Part shown: positions 1 through 10,366 of the stretch, piece by piece
Layout: the number at the start of each line of letters is the position of its first letter
How positions within the stretch are numbered: the first letter of the stretch is position 1
NCBI GenBank assembly: GCA_932294295.1
Contig: OW028579.1
Coordinates: 7,276,370 to 7,340,369, forward strand
Origin: Alitta virens
Lineage: Eukaryota; Annelida; Polychaeta; Phyllodocida; Nereididae
Length of the DNA: 64,000 nt
Direction: 5' to 3'
Made by a program: the position numbers and the translations under genes
The notes under the pieces: model-generated
Seen by the model: only the letters and a program-made list of their open reading frames with translations
The model's database searches: none
What the model was told of the DNA's origin: nothing

Positions 1-902
1 GTGTTTCGAACTTGGTGACCTTTTTCCCCCAGTGGAAATTTTCCATGAATGCAGGTCACTGGAATCAGTGAATGCAGGTCACTAGAATCAGTGACACAGT
101 TTCACAAGACACAGAAAGTGAGAATTTTGTAGTTGCTAAATGTATAATCCAGCAACTCCTATCAGCCAAATAAAACAAACCATCAGGAACGTTTCACGTT
201 CCATGATGACAAATAGCCAATTCCTTATCACTAAATGACAATACCACAAGAAAATAACCATTTGTCCTTGTAACCATAATCTAGCAAACTATATCCCTTT
301 TGCTGACCTTTCCAGATTACCCAACTTGCTATATATAAAGTTTATCATGGTACTTTAAACATTTCCATAACCACTACAGCTCTTAATTCTTGCTAATTAA
401 GTTATTTTGCTGATATTTCCAGTGTTATGAGGCATTTTAACCATTCTCATTACCTAATTTCGTGTTTTGCCCCTGCTTTTAACCAGCAGTGCCCAAATTC
501 TACCTTTGCAGTATTCCTCCCTCTTTTATTCAAAAAGGGCTGCACCTGTAGTGACCATTTGGGTGGCACGTCTAAAAACCCACTCTGCAGGACACGGCCA
601 CGTGTTCAGTCCAGAGAATCAGGTACACGAAATGTCCAGTCACTAGAAAGTGACTGCAGCGACGCGCCGCTTTAGAATGTCGACATTTACCACTTGTTTG
701 AGAGAATCTTTAATAAAAATAAATAAAAAATCATTTGCATGGGGAAGACTACGTAAAATCAAACTATATATTGTCTAAATGAAGCTACAACCGGTATTTA
801 TTGTATAAACATGTGATATCACTAGACTCTCAAAAACAAAGTGCCAGAAGTCAAGCAATAAGTGCTATTTCCCTCTGATATGCAGCAACCAGAATCTTAA
901 AT
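1..902 (-). other. Post-pol spacer of copy A
   Basis: Non-coding region between the pol stop and the (off-window) third ORF. It aligns with 57544-58424 of copy B. It contains a conserved 7-bp stem with a 3-nt loop at 186-202 (GGAACGT/ACGTTCC arms). A second hairpin near 131-157 is perfect in copy B but has only 7-bp arms here. No convincing ORF is present. Confidence 0.7.
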
Positions 903-3900
903 TCACTGGTAGCCTACATTGTGGCCTAACCTATCAGGTGGCTTCCTCAGCCTACCTGGTAGAAATGGAGCCGCTTCCGGATCCAATTCCCGAGAAGGAG
1001 CTGAGGTCAGCTCCAAATCCGGAAAAGGAGCTGAGGACAGCTCCAAGTCCAGAAAAGGAGCTGTATCCAGATTCGTACGCGAATCTGCCACTCTTCTCGT
1101 ATCCAGGGGATCGCGTGTTTGCAAGCCGCGCCCCCTGTGTTCTCCTGTCCTCGCAGCTCCGCCCCGCTCTGGCTGCCCAGACCAAGGCTGCGCTGCGTCA
1201 CCACTCAATTCTCCGGGCAAGGGCGGATCCCGCCCCTCGTCTAGGGGGGTCGCGCTCGCTCCGTCCTCATACAATGATGGGTCCAAATACGGATCGTCTG
1301 ATGGGATGTCAGGGATCCGAATCATGTCATCCGGAGTCACCTCAGCTAAGTACTTCTTGAGCTGATTAATGTGGACTATGCGTCTCTTTCCAGAGGCTGG
1401 GGCCTCTATTTCGTAGTTGACTTCTCCCATCTTCCTCGTCACCTTGTAAGGTCCTAGAAACTTCAGGGCCAGTTTCTGTTTAGCCAGTGGCGGATAAAAC
1501 AGTAGGACCCAGTCTCCCACATGGAAGGACTGCTCCATTGCCAACCTATTGTAATGTTTCGCCTGCTTCTGGGCCGCTTTCTTCATCTGGGTTCTGCACT
1601 TTTCGAAGGATTCTTCCATGGCTTCACGTATCCACTCTACATATTCCACTGGACAGTGGTGCTTATGTTGGAGTGCGTGGCCATACATCAGATCTACAGG
1701 GAGCATTGCTTCTCTGCCCAACATCATTCGATTTGGCGTGATATCCGTGGATCTATGGGGCGTAGCCCGATAGGCACACATCACGTAAGGAAGCATGTCA
1801 TCCCAGTCATCTCTCCTTTCGTTCACCAACTTCGATAGCATATCACCCAATGACCTATTGAAGCGTTCCACCAACCCATCGCTCTGGGGATGATAAGCCG
1901 TAGTCCTGGTCTTATTAATCCCCAATATTTTGCACATTTCTTGGAATAATTTCGATTCGAAATTAGTCCCTTGGTCACTATGCAAGTGATAGGGAGCTCC
2001 AAATCGCAAAATCACATTGGTCACCAAGCAATCAGCCACCGTGTAAGCCTCTTGATTAGGAAGAGCAAAGGCTTCTGTCCACTTAGTAAAGTAGTCGGCG
2101 ACGACTACTATATACTTGTTATTGGACTTCGTGACAGGCAATGGTCCCATTATGTCAATGGCCATCCTTTCCATCGGCATTCCTACTGGCACCTGCTGCA
2201 GGGGAGCCTTCTTCAGGCCGCCCTGTTTCCGCTTCTGACACACATCGCACCAACCTATCCAACGTATCACATCCTCCTTGTAGCCAGGCCAATAGAACCT
2301 CCGTCTCAACTTGGATATGAGGCTGTTGATCCCCATATGGCCACCAAGACGAGACGTATGAAGCTGGCTGAAGATGCTGCGTCGGATGCTTGCTGGGGCC
2401 ACCATTTGCGTCACCAATTCACCAGTAGGCAGCTTATGGCTTCGATACACGATGCCTCGCTGCAATTTCAAGCAATAAAACTGGGCCCATATATTTCGCA
2501 CCTGGGCCGAGTGCGTGACAATAGCGTGATAAGGCGGTCGCTGTCCAGCATTTAACCACTTCTTGGCGGTAGCTAGGGCCATATCCTGGCCCTGAGCACA
2601 CCGTATTTCCTCCAAGGTGAAAGACTCTATCCAATTTGGATCCAGAGGTCTCTCACTGCCGTCTCCAGCTGCTTCTCCAGCTGTCTCTCCAGCTGCTTCC
2701 GCCATATACACTCGCACCTGGGGTCCTTCAGCCTCTCCTGGGCTGATTCCAGTCGCCACTCGAGGCTGTCCACACGTAATCGTGCGGAAGCCTCGTACTT
2801 GGTTCCACTGCGTGATGGAAGCCACAAGGTCAACATTCTCCCCATGACCTTGGTCAGGACATTCCTGGCGCTTACAGGCCCTCACGGGAATTCGTGAGCA
2901 GCCATCTGCATTCGCATGCTTCTTGCCTTCTCTGTATTCAATTACAAAGTTGTACTCGGTCAGAGAAGCTATCCATCTCGCCAACATTCCTTCCGCATCT
3001 TTAAAGTTCTGCAACCACACCAAAGCACGATGATCAGTGCGCAAACGCACTAAATCCTGTCCATACAAGTAGGGCCGAAATATTTTCGCCATTCTGACCA
3101 CAGCTAACAATTCCTTGTACGTAGTGCAATAATGCTTTTGCGATGAAGACAAACACTGCGAGGCGTAGGCAACCACGCGCTCCTCTCCCTCAATTATTTG
3201 CGACAATACACCTCCTATCGCAAGATCAGAGGCATCTGTGTCTAAGATGACAGGGCACCCTTCACGTGGGAGCACCAATATTGGTGCAGTCGTGAGGGCC
3301 CTGATTAACCTTTTAAAAGCGTTTTTGCATGTCTCATCCCACTTAAAGACGGCCTGGTGCGCTGTTAGAGCATGTAGTGGTGCTGCTAGTCCAGCAAAGT
3401 CACGCACGTACTTTCTATAGTACGATGCGAAGCCTACAAAGCAGCGCACCTCCTGTACTGTGGTTGGTTCTGGCCACTCTCGCACCGCCTTTATCTTTTT
3501 AGGATCTGGTTTTACACCCTCTCTACAAATCACATGCCCTAGAAAGGAGACCTCACTTTTAAATAACTCGCATTTGCTAGCTTTCAGCCTCAGCCCAGCC
3601 TGGCTAATGCGTTTCAGTACAACTATCAGGTTACCTAGACACTTCTGGAATGTGGGCCCCTGTACCACTATATCATCCATGTAGCATAGACAAGTGGACA
3701 GGTCCAATCCTCCTAACACTAACTCCATCAAACGTTCCAGTGTAGCTGGTCCATTTGTAACACCAAAGGGCATCACTGTAAAGTGGAAATGTCCTCTGGG
3801 AGCAGTGAATGCGGTTTTCTCTTTGTCTCTGTCATCCATAGCTATTTGCCAATAGCCAGATGACAGGTCCAGGGTACAAAACCATTTTGCCCCTGATAAA

Positions 3901-5156
3901 GTGTCTAGACAGTCATCAATGCGTGGCAAAGGATAAGCATCCTTTTTAGTGCACGAATTCAATTTCCTATAATCCACACAAAACCTGAAAGTTCCATCTT
4001 TCTTTCTAACCAACACAGGGGGACTAGACCAGGGGCTGCTGCTGGGCTCGATCACTCCGAGTCTCAGCATCTTATCCACTTCCTCTGACAGCGCCCTGTT
4101 TTGAGCCCACCCTAATCTCCGGGTCGGCACCTTGAAAGGCCGATTGTCACCCGTATCGATCTTGTGCGTGGCTTGACTCGTACGTCCCAGCCCGTATTTA
4201 CCTCCCTCAAAACAATGTTCATACTCCATCAAGACCTTTCGGAGCTCTGACCTTTGATCTGCGGTCAGATCGTCAGTTTCGTCCAAAAGAGGCTGCAAAT
4301 GAACGGGCAGTCGTGTTTCAGTGTTCTTCTGCTTGAGTTCAAAATTGACCTCAGCAGCATTCACCGTTTTCGGTGAATCCACCTTTTCGACTTCGCTCAA
4401 TTGACCTACCACTTGACCCTTTGCGATATGAACACTCTCAGTCGTGGGATTGGCTATCCACACGTGAGCCCCAGAGCATTGAGATGCCAATAATCCTCTA
4501 GGTATCATTATGTGTAAATCCTGGCAAACCGTGGGCAACGACTCGAATACGAGGTCGCCCCCGTTAGATACGCCCCAGGACACCAAATTGACTGAGACCT
4601 GCGACACGTGGCGAGCTGGTATATGGACGTCTTCGTGTAAGATTGCTCGGCCTGTTTTTCCAGGGCGACCTTCTCTACACGCGATATCAACGCCTCCCAG
4701 TCTCAGCATTCCTACTGAACACATTAGCAATGCACCGTGTCTCTTCAAGAAGTCCATCCCCAGTAGACCAGGGAGACCTCCGATATCCGCTACCAAAATT
4801 TCACAAGGATAAAGCACCCTCTCTAGACAGAGAGTGAGCTCCACCTTACCATAAATATTAATTGGTCCACCGTTTGCCGCCGAGATCTTGCCTTCTACAG
4901 GTCTTAAAGTCTCTCGTTTTGCGCCAGGTATCTCATCGTACTCCTGCTTACTCAGCAGAGACACCTGCGCACCGGTATCGATCAGGAGATCCACGTGACG
5001 TGTCCCTACACTAATCGTAATATACCATGATGCGCTCGAATTCTGCATGGCCACTTGTCTTGGCCAATGCTGTCCCACTTTCACCCCTTCCCAACATTCC
5101 GGAGGCTGAGGAGCCGCTTCTTCAGCAGGTGAAGGATCCGTGGATACTTCCTCCAC
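903..5156 (-). CDS. pol: Pol polyprotein, copy A (PR-RT-RNaseH-IN, intact)
   Basis: About 1,417 residues without a stop. In order: aspartic protease (DTGA, D60); reverse transcriptase (LDLSSGYWQI around 429-438, catalytic YMDD at 492-495); RNase H (TDASDLAIGGVL around 640-651, TDHRALVWL around 707); integrase HHCC zinc domain (H933, H940, C970, C973); integrase DDE core (D1001, D1061, E1097); and a GPY module at 1235-1237. The tail (after about 1370) has an 11-residue repeat around APFLDLEL. There is no ATG at the frame entry; the ORF reads out of gag in the -1 frame, so expression as a Gag-Pol fusion by frameshifting is inferred. YMDD is less usual than YIDD/YVDD in this superfamily. Confidence 0.95.
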   Translation of the reverse strand: MEEVSTDPSPAEEAAPQPPECWEGVKVGQHWPRQVAMQNSSASWYITISVGTRHVDLLIDTGAQVSLLSKQEYDEIPGAKRETLRPVEGKISAANGGPINIYGKVELTLCLERVLYPCEILVADIGGLPGLLGMDFLKRHGALLMCSVGMLRLGGVDIACREGRPGKTGRAILHEDVHIPARHVSQVSVNLVSWGVSNGGDLVFESLPTVCQDLHIMIPRGLLASQCSGAHVWIANPTTESVHIAKGQVVGQLSEVEKVDSPKTVNAAEVNFELKQKNTETRLPVHLQPLLDETDDLTADQRSELRKVLMEYEHCFEGGKYGLGRTSQATHKIDTGDNRPFKVPTRRLGWAQNRALSEEVDKMLRLGVIEPSSSPWSSPPVLVRKKDGTFRFCVDYRKLNSCTKKDAYPLPRIDDCLDTLSGAKWFCTLDLSSGYWQIAMDDRDKEKTAFTAPRGHFHFTVMPFGVTNGPATLERLMELVLGGLDLSTCLCYMDDIVVQGPTFQKCLGNLIVVLKRISQAGLRLKASKCELFKSEVSFLGHVICREGVKPDPKKIKAVREWPEPTTVQEVRCFVGFASYYRKYVRDFAGLAAPLHALTAHQAVFKWDETCKNAFKRLIRALTTAPILVLPREGCPVILDTDASDLAIGGVLSQIIEGEERVVAYASQCLSSSQKHYCTTYKELLAVVRMAKIFRPYLYGQDLVRLRTDHRALVWLQNFKDAEGMLARWIASLTEYNFVIEYREGKKHANADGCSRIPVRACKRQECPDQGHGENVDLVASITQWNQVRGFRTITCGQPRVATGISPGEAEGPQVRVYMAEAAGETAGEAAGDGSERPLDPNWIESFTLEEIRCAQGQDMALATAKKWLNAGQRPPYHAIVTHSAQVRNIWAQFYCLKLQRGIVYRSHKLPTGELVTQMVAPASIRRSIFSQLHTSRLGGHMGINSLISKLRRRFYWPGYKEDVIRWIGWCDVCQKRKQGGLKKAPLQQVPVGMPMERMAIDIMGPLPVTKSNNKYIVVVADYFTKWTEAFALPNQEAYTVADCLVTNVILRFGAPYHLHSDQGTNFESKLFQEMCKILGINKTRTTAYHPQSDGLVERFNRSLGDMLSKLVNERRDDWDDMLPYVMCAYRATPHRSTDITPNRMMLGREAMLPVDLMYGHALQHKHHCPVEYVEWIREAMEESFEKCRTQMKKAAQKQAKHYNRLAMEQSFHVGDWVLLFYPPLAKQKLALKFLGPYKVTRKMGEVNYEIEAPASGKRRIVHINQLKKYLAEVTPDDMIRIPDIPSDDPYLDPSLYEDGASATPLDEGRDPPLPGELSGDAAQPWSGQPERGGAARTGEHRGRGLQTRDPLDTRRVADSRTNLDTAPFLDLELSSAPFPDLELTSAPSRELDPEAAPFLPGRLRKPPDRLGHNVGYQ

Positions 5157-5158
5157 CC

Positions 5159-6544
5159 TTACTCGTTTTCCGAGTGTTTCCTCTCCTTCGTATCCTTGCC
5201 CCCCTTTTTGCCCTGATCGCTCCGCCCCTGGGACCGTTTATCACCGTGTTTACTCGATCGGTGTTCCCTGTCCCTGCTAGGCGCTCGTTTTTTGGAGCGA
5301 TCATCATCAACATTTCGCTTAGGACAATCCCTGCGGAGATGCCCGGTCTTCTTGCACCGGTAACACCTCCGTGTTTCAGGTGAATAATCGTGGTCCTGCC
5401 GGCGAGTATTACTATAAACCTTCCCCTTGTCTTTGGACATAACCTCGCCTAATATCGAATATACCAAATCCTTCAAATCCTGTCTCGTGATGGCTCCCTC
5501 TTTTTCAGAGGACGGGCCGCCACGTATAGACGCTGAAGCAGTAGCAGCCAAGGTAGCCTCGGGCTGCAGTATGGGCAAAGCGATAGCGCCAGCCGGCCCG
5601 ACGTCAGGCTTACTCGTTTTCGTGGCCTCGTACGCTGCTTCATACTGCACTGCCAAGTCTATGGCTTCTTGCAGTGTGGGTGGCTTTAGAGCCGCCAACC
5701 AAAATCTCATACTAGTAGACCCAGCCGTCTCCATGAAACGCTCTTTTGCAAAGCGTTCCTGCTCGGCGGGGGCGGAAGCGGGGTTCGCTTTCCTGGAGAG
5801 ATCTAACAAAAACAACCCATACGTCTCGAGGTCCATTTCTGGGCCTCGTTTTGCATTAAACCATTTATTTCTATACGCATCGAGGGCACGATTCGAGCAG
5901 AACAGAGCCGTCAGCTGGCTCACCATCTCTCTCCAATCGTCCCGATAAGTTAGGGGCCGCATTTTCAACTTAGCTTGACCAGTGACGCTGGTCCAAAGGT
6001 GAAAACATTTCTCCTCGTCCATCCACTTATTGAAAGTGGCGACTCGAGTAAATTCGTCTAAGTGGTCTATGAAGGCCGTACCCTGGCCGTCATATTTTGG
6101 AGGAATAGCTTCTTTTCTCCGCCTGTACCCCGAGGAACCCAGACTCCTTTGCGGAGTACTGGTGGCCGCCATGACAGCCCGGGCTGAGCCACGTGGTTCC
6201 GCACGCTCAACCACGGAGGGCCGCCCATCAGGCGAGGAAACAGGCGTCGACGCGGACGAATCATTCGACTCATATCCAGCTGGCGAGGGCTCCTTTCGGC
6301 GCCCTCGATCGCTGGTTGTCCGCGTATTTTCCTGACTCGTAAATGCGAGTCCAGGGCTTGGAGTCCTATCCGCCGTGGCCTCTCGTCTACGAGGGCGTCC
6401 CGGCGTTCGCACTACTTTACTCCTAGTCGAAGCACGTAGAGCTGACTCATCCGCCGTTTGCGAGGGGCCCGGCACCGGAGTCGATGCGGGCTCACTCGTG
6501 TCGGCTGATACCAAGCCAGGCTTCTTACGCAACTTTGCAGGCAT
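5159..6544 (-). CDS. gag: Gag polyprotein, copy A (461 aa, intact)
   Basis: Structural Gag of the LTR retrotransposon, expected to assemble virus-like particles and bind the element RNA. Residues 1-145 are basic, Ser/Pro/Arg-rich and probably disordered. A capsid-like region begins at the PPKYDGQGTAFIDHL stretch (about 148) and runs to about 330. A CCHC zinc knuckle (C-X2-C-X4-H-X4-C) starts at Cys394, followed by a Lys/Arg/Asp-rich tail. The first ATG of the open frame is used. The stop is TAA, and pol lies in the -1 frame directly downstream. It is 461 residues against 462 in copy B, with a one-residue gap just before the knuckle. Confidence 0.93.
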   Translation of the reverse strand: MPAKLRKKPGLVSADTSEPASTPVPGPSQTADESALRASTRSKVVRTPGRPRRREATADRTPSPGLAFTSQENTRTTSDRGRRKEPSPAGYESNDSSASTPVSSPDGRPSVVERAEPRGSARAVMAATSTPQRSLGSSGYRRRKEAIPPKYDGQGTAFIDHLDEFTRVATFNKWMDEEKCFHLWTSVTGQAKLKMRPLTYRDDWREMVSQLTALFCSNRALDAYRNKWFNAKRGPEMDLETYGLFLLDLSRKANPASAPAEQERFAKERFMETAGSTSMRFWLAALKPPTLQEAIDLAVQYEAAYEATKTSKPDVGPAGAIALPILQPEATLAATASASIRGGPSSEKEGAITRQDLKDLVYSILGEVMSKDKGKVYSNTRRQDHDYSPETRRCYRCKKTGHLRRDCPKRNVDDDRSKKRAPSRDREHRSSKHGDKRSQGRSDQGKKGGKDTKERKHSENE

Positions 6545-6600
6545 TATACGTGGGGCTAAAACACACTAAATAAGGTAGAGTATTGTAGCGTGAATTCTAC

Positions 6601-6753
6601 TTAACTGTAGATATGTGTAGCTTGAAGTTTGAAGTCGCAACGTCGCTGCTGCTGACGCTCAATGTAGATGCTGACGGTTCCTGTGCTCCGCTGCAACTGA
6701 CTAAACCACGCGGTCGCTGGCACCTTTATCCAGCGTGGCCGTGGCGAAGTCAT
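6601..6753 (-). other. Leader small ORF, copy A
   Basis: A short ORF in the 5' leader from an ATG at 6753 to a stop at 6601, about 50 codons, just before gag. Copy B has the matching frame (51675-51818) with the same ATG and stop positions. The two differ by several substitutions and a 9-nt in-frame length change. This may be chance preservation or a regulatory upstream ORF; the peptide resembles nothing I recognise. Confidence 0.3.
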
Positions 6754-6850
6754 GTTTTTTTTCAAAAAGTTCAAAACGTTTTTTATGTCCTTGTCCATGC
6801 GTCGTCCATGTCTTCTATCCAATTGGGGAACCCTACATCCGATTCTTCAA

Positions 6851-6868
6851 GTCCCACATCGGGCGCCA
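6851..6868 (-). other. Primer-binding site (tRNA-Lys type), copy A
   Basis: On the minus strand this reads TGGCGCCCGATGTGGGAC, starting 3 nt after the LTR. It is complementary to a tRNA 3' end of the form GTCCCACATCGGGCG-CCA. An acceptor ending GGGCGCCA with a T-stem strand CCCAC is typical of metazoan tRNA-Lys(CUU). The assignment to Lys rests on general knowledge of tRNA-Lys ends; the cognate host tRNA is not in the window. Confidence 0.8.
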
Positions 6869-6871
6869 ATT

Positions 6872-7089
6872 TGTAAGGTTCCCCAAGAAAGACAAAGCGT
6901 TGGTATTCCAGTTTTAAAGTTTATTTTGCCCTGCCCCACCGCACAGCCTGCCTATCCTCTGCTTCTTCAGCTACTGACGCGGTCTGGGTGTATTCCCGCC
7001 AAGACCCCGTGGTCACGTGGTCCGGGTCACCCAGTGCGCGTCAAAGTCGGTCACTGACCTAGTAAGGTCAGTGACCTGGGGTCATCACA
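6872..7089 (-). repeat. 5' LTR of copy A
   Basis: 218-bp LTR, TGTGATGACC...CCTTACA when read on the minus strand. It ends next to the primer-binding site and is close to identical to both LTRs of copy B. It carries two IR-1 palindromes (7049-7060 and 7065-7077) near its U3 end and an AATAAA-containing segment near the 3' end. Confidence 0.93.
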
Positions 7090-10000
7090 AAGTCTAGCTG
7101 TAAATTCAATATGACATTTCTTTACAAAACAACTATCTTCATAAATGTAGCTTAATCAACCAAAGCCAGACTTCTATTGCTTTTTTCAACAGTATTGTTT
7201 GATTTCCGTTTTCAGCTGGATGATAAAATTCTGCTATGGATATTATTATTAATTCAAAATAATCGAGGGACATTTGAACCAGTCTATTCAAATTGACAAC
7301 AATGTTATATTTATTGCTTGTACCTGTGTAATTTTCCCCCGTCTGTGGTTCACAGCATTGAAATTAAAAGTAGCTATTATATATACAATGATTTGATGGC
7401 GTTAAATTAGCTTTTTTAATTAATTCATTCATTCATTCATTCGATAGTATGTATATTCACAACAACATTCATACATTCGACTTTCCAGTCAGATATTGAA
7501 CATTCCATATCACATTCATATTACCAGACAACTTTTCATGCTACACTTTCAGATATCTTTATCATATCATGCTTATAAATATAAGTAATTTTTACTAAAA
7601 TACTATAAGTTGTGCATGGCTGATACCATAGGTGAGTTAGTTATATCCCGAATAGGCGGAGGGATATAACCAACAAAAATGTTAGTTAACTCCCAACTAT
7701 GAGGGATATAACTAACTTATACTCCATTAGGCATATTTACTAATTTCTTTAATTGTTTGTTTTTACTGCCTTTATATAACGCAAAACGTTAACTTACATT
7801 TTCGTTGGATATTGCTTATAAGTACTAGTTATATCCCGAATAGGAGGGAATTAACTAACATTTTTGTTGGTTATATCCTGCAAAAGAAAAGCCATTGTTA
7901 TTTCACTTGATGTGTGTAATGACTGTAATTGGTAATGTCTATGCTGGGGGCAATTAAAAGACTCCACTTATGGGGTTATGGTGCTGTATATTGCAATAAA
8001 CTGCAAACGTAATTGCCACACTATTAATTGCAATATTTATTTTCTCTTCTTTGTAAAAAAAATTGTTTTTTAAATGTTTTTTAACATTTATGACCTTTAT
8101 AAACAAATAATGCAAAATTTTTCATAATCAGCTGATAATGCCAACGTTTAAATTAACCACATTTATACTCGTGAGAGTATACACATAGATGTGTGGGTTA
8201 CCAAAAACTGCAACCTTTTGATGCCTGTGAGCAGATGAGAGGTGTTGCAAACTCACAGCCTTTTGACAGTTCACACTAGGAGCGCCTCTTCAAATTGTTT
8301 TGGTAGAATCGCGAAGGAGTCCGAGTGCGCATCATTTGCAAATTGTTATGTTTTTTTGTTGAGGTTTGCAGATCCACAAGTTCCTTAAGGTGAGAGACCT
8401 CTTTGCTGTGCAAAGACAATTTTTCTGTGGCAGTGAGCAAATAAGGCGTTGTTTCTTAATGAAAGGTGAAAGCGCAGCTCCTGCCATAAATGACTTCTAT
8501 AAATAGACCACAGTACGTTTCGGGGCCTTTGATCTCAAAATAACTTTTCTTAGCATGGCAGAGATGCGACAGACGTGCACAGTGAAACCTGGCCGTTAAG
8601 ACCACCCTTGGTGCAAATTAGTAGGTAATAAAGCTAGCATCAGCACTGATCAGGCCATAATAGCGAGGATGATTTTAATATACAATGTAGTGAGGTAATA
8701 TATATATATATGTTCTGCTTCGTTAAATTAAACCCATATAAAAGTAGCAGCCTAAAATAAACTCTTAAAAAAATTAACTTACTACATCATAGTATATGTA
8801 GGTAATTAGATTTGTATGAATGCAATAGTTGAGATGTGTTCTTAATTATAAGTTGGTCCTAAGGGGAAGTTCTACTGTAAATGGAGATGGCACCAATCAT
8901 CAAAAGCATCAGAGCTCTAGTTATGCGCCGACTGCGGCATCTGTTCATGAGCATCTATGAACCCTTCGCGTTGCTTGGTGGAAAACATCGACCGCTTCCG
9001 GTAAAAACCGACTTCCGCTTCGGCTAACTTCGGCTGGCTTCGGCAACTTTTTCACAAAAGAACTCATTGATCGAGCTCCTCCACCTACGTCATTGACGCT
9101 GCCAAGATGCTAGGGTGTCGCAGCAGCAGTATCTGAAGCTCCCATTCTCTTTGATACTATCGTACGTTTTCTTGGGAAGTCTACAATTTCCAAGCAATTA
9201 CCTGTGAAAGAAAAAAGACTTTGGGCATCGCGCTGAGCTCTTCAATTGCTATTCTTTAAGAACACCGAACTCAGCAACGTAAGATGACGTCACAATGATA
9301 AGAAATTGCTACATTGTGTTCCACCAAAATAAGCTTGAAAGAGCTGAAGAGGGAGGGGACACTGCTTAAACTAAACACATAGAAGATAGTTTCCAAAGAA
9401 CAGATAGCTTGCTAGATAGTTTTTAAACCAATTAAACATATAAAGAAGACATTTTATTTGACCTAATTACTAACTTCCGTTGTGTGTAGAAAATCCTCCG
9501 TTTTAACCGCACAAATTAATGAGTTACCAATGATTATATTCAGTGGCCCTTTTAGAAAATTGTAAAGGGGGGTCCTGACAAATCCAAGAATCAATAATAG
9601 CGAGCCCGGAGAACGCGGAAAATTCGGATTACGCGCGCGTTTTCCGCAAACCACATTTCTTGCATGTGGATACAGTCTGAAACAAATTGAAGAAATACAC
9701 ATCTACATACATTTTAGACCATTCATTTTCACAAGAATTACAAGAAAGTGTTTCAATTTGGCCCGATTTTGCTTGTTTTCAAGGGTATTTTAAAAATATT
9801 TTGGGGCCTGACGGGGGGGGGGGGGGGGGGTTTGGCATGGCCCAATGCCCCCTGATTAGATTAGAAACTCAAAACAACTGAAACTTGTGGGCTTTATATA
9901 AAGTTGATCTTAATTCAGGATCTTTGTTTAGCCTTCACTGTACGTGCCTGTTTAGGCTGTAGTATAAGGTCTTAAAATCGAAATGGTCTGAATATTTGGT

Positions 10001-10309
10001 GTTCCAAATAGTGAACTTCCACTGTAGGGTGACCCTTTAATATTCTTTGGAAAACAATTATTGGCGTACTACTGAAAAAATAAATAAATACAAATTCTGT
10101 CATACGCCATTGTATACAGTATTTTCGTGTTGAATATCTTCATTGTGATTAATACACAATAAAGATAGTCTCGTCTACAGTCAACTGATAATACTGTTGA
10201 CAGTCTCCCACCACTTACCATAGGATTCTAGCACAAGTGATAAAATGAGTAAAACTGATTCATAAACAAGATATACCCATACCATAATTTGTGTCTACCA
10301 TAAACAATT
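7090..10309. other. Intergenic DNA with palindromic repeats
   Basis: No coding exon was recognised. It holds an ATTC microsatellite (about 7424-7441), an inverted-repeat element (7639-7878), short TTCGGCT-type direct repeats near 9000-9045, and a poly-G run of about 18 (9814-9831). The promoter of the cysteine-rich gene begins at the right-hand end. Confidence 0.6.
7639..7878. repeat. Inverted-repeat (MITE-like) element
   Basis: Arms 7661-7694 and 7845-7878 are reverse complements over 32 of 34 bases, both containing AACCAACAAAAATGTTAGTT. A shorter motif AGTTATATCCCGAATAGG is repeated directly at 7639 and 7828 and partly inverted within the arms. No ORF lies inside. Confidence 0.7.
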
Positions 10310-10318
10310 TATATAAAG
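10310..10318 (+). promoter_or_regulatory. TATA box of the cysteine-rich gene
   Basis: TATATAAAG lies 49 bp before the predicted start codon at 10367, which places a transcription start near 10340 and leaves a very short 5' UTR. Prediction from motif and spacing only. Confidence 0.5.
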
Positions 10319-10366
10319 TGCTAGTGCAGTCTAGTTTGCCACATAACTTGGAAGGGATCAGAAATA

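Larger units (their letters stand above)
1..7089 (-). mobile_element. Ty3/gypsy LTR retrotransposon, copy A (3' end cut by window start)
   Basis: Minus-strand LTR retrotransposon read from its 5' LTR (6872-7089) through PBS (6851-6868), leader, gag (5159-6544) and pol (903-5156) into a post-pol spacer that runs off the left edge. The domain order PR-RT-RNaseH-IN and the GPY/F motif place it in Ty3/gypsy. It is nearly identical to copy B at 51352-61120. Base 1 corresponds to about 58424 of copy B, so the third ORF and the 3' LTR of this copy lie outside the window. Both gag and pol are uninterrupted, so this copy could be autonomous if its missing end is intact. Confidence 0.95.

Noticed and set aside
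919..1365. 148-codon ORFs opposite the pol C-terminus
   Set aside because: Antisense shadows of a GC-rich, repeat-bearing pol tail.
1971..2555. 194-codon plus-strand ORF (and the matching 55891-56475 minus ORF)
   Set aside because: It is the antisense shadow of the integrase region of pol, present in both copies because pol is conserved. It has no independent support.
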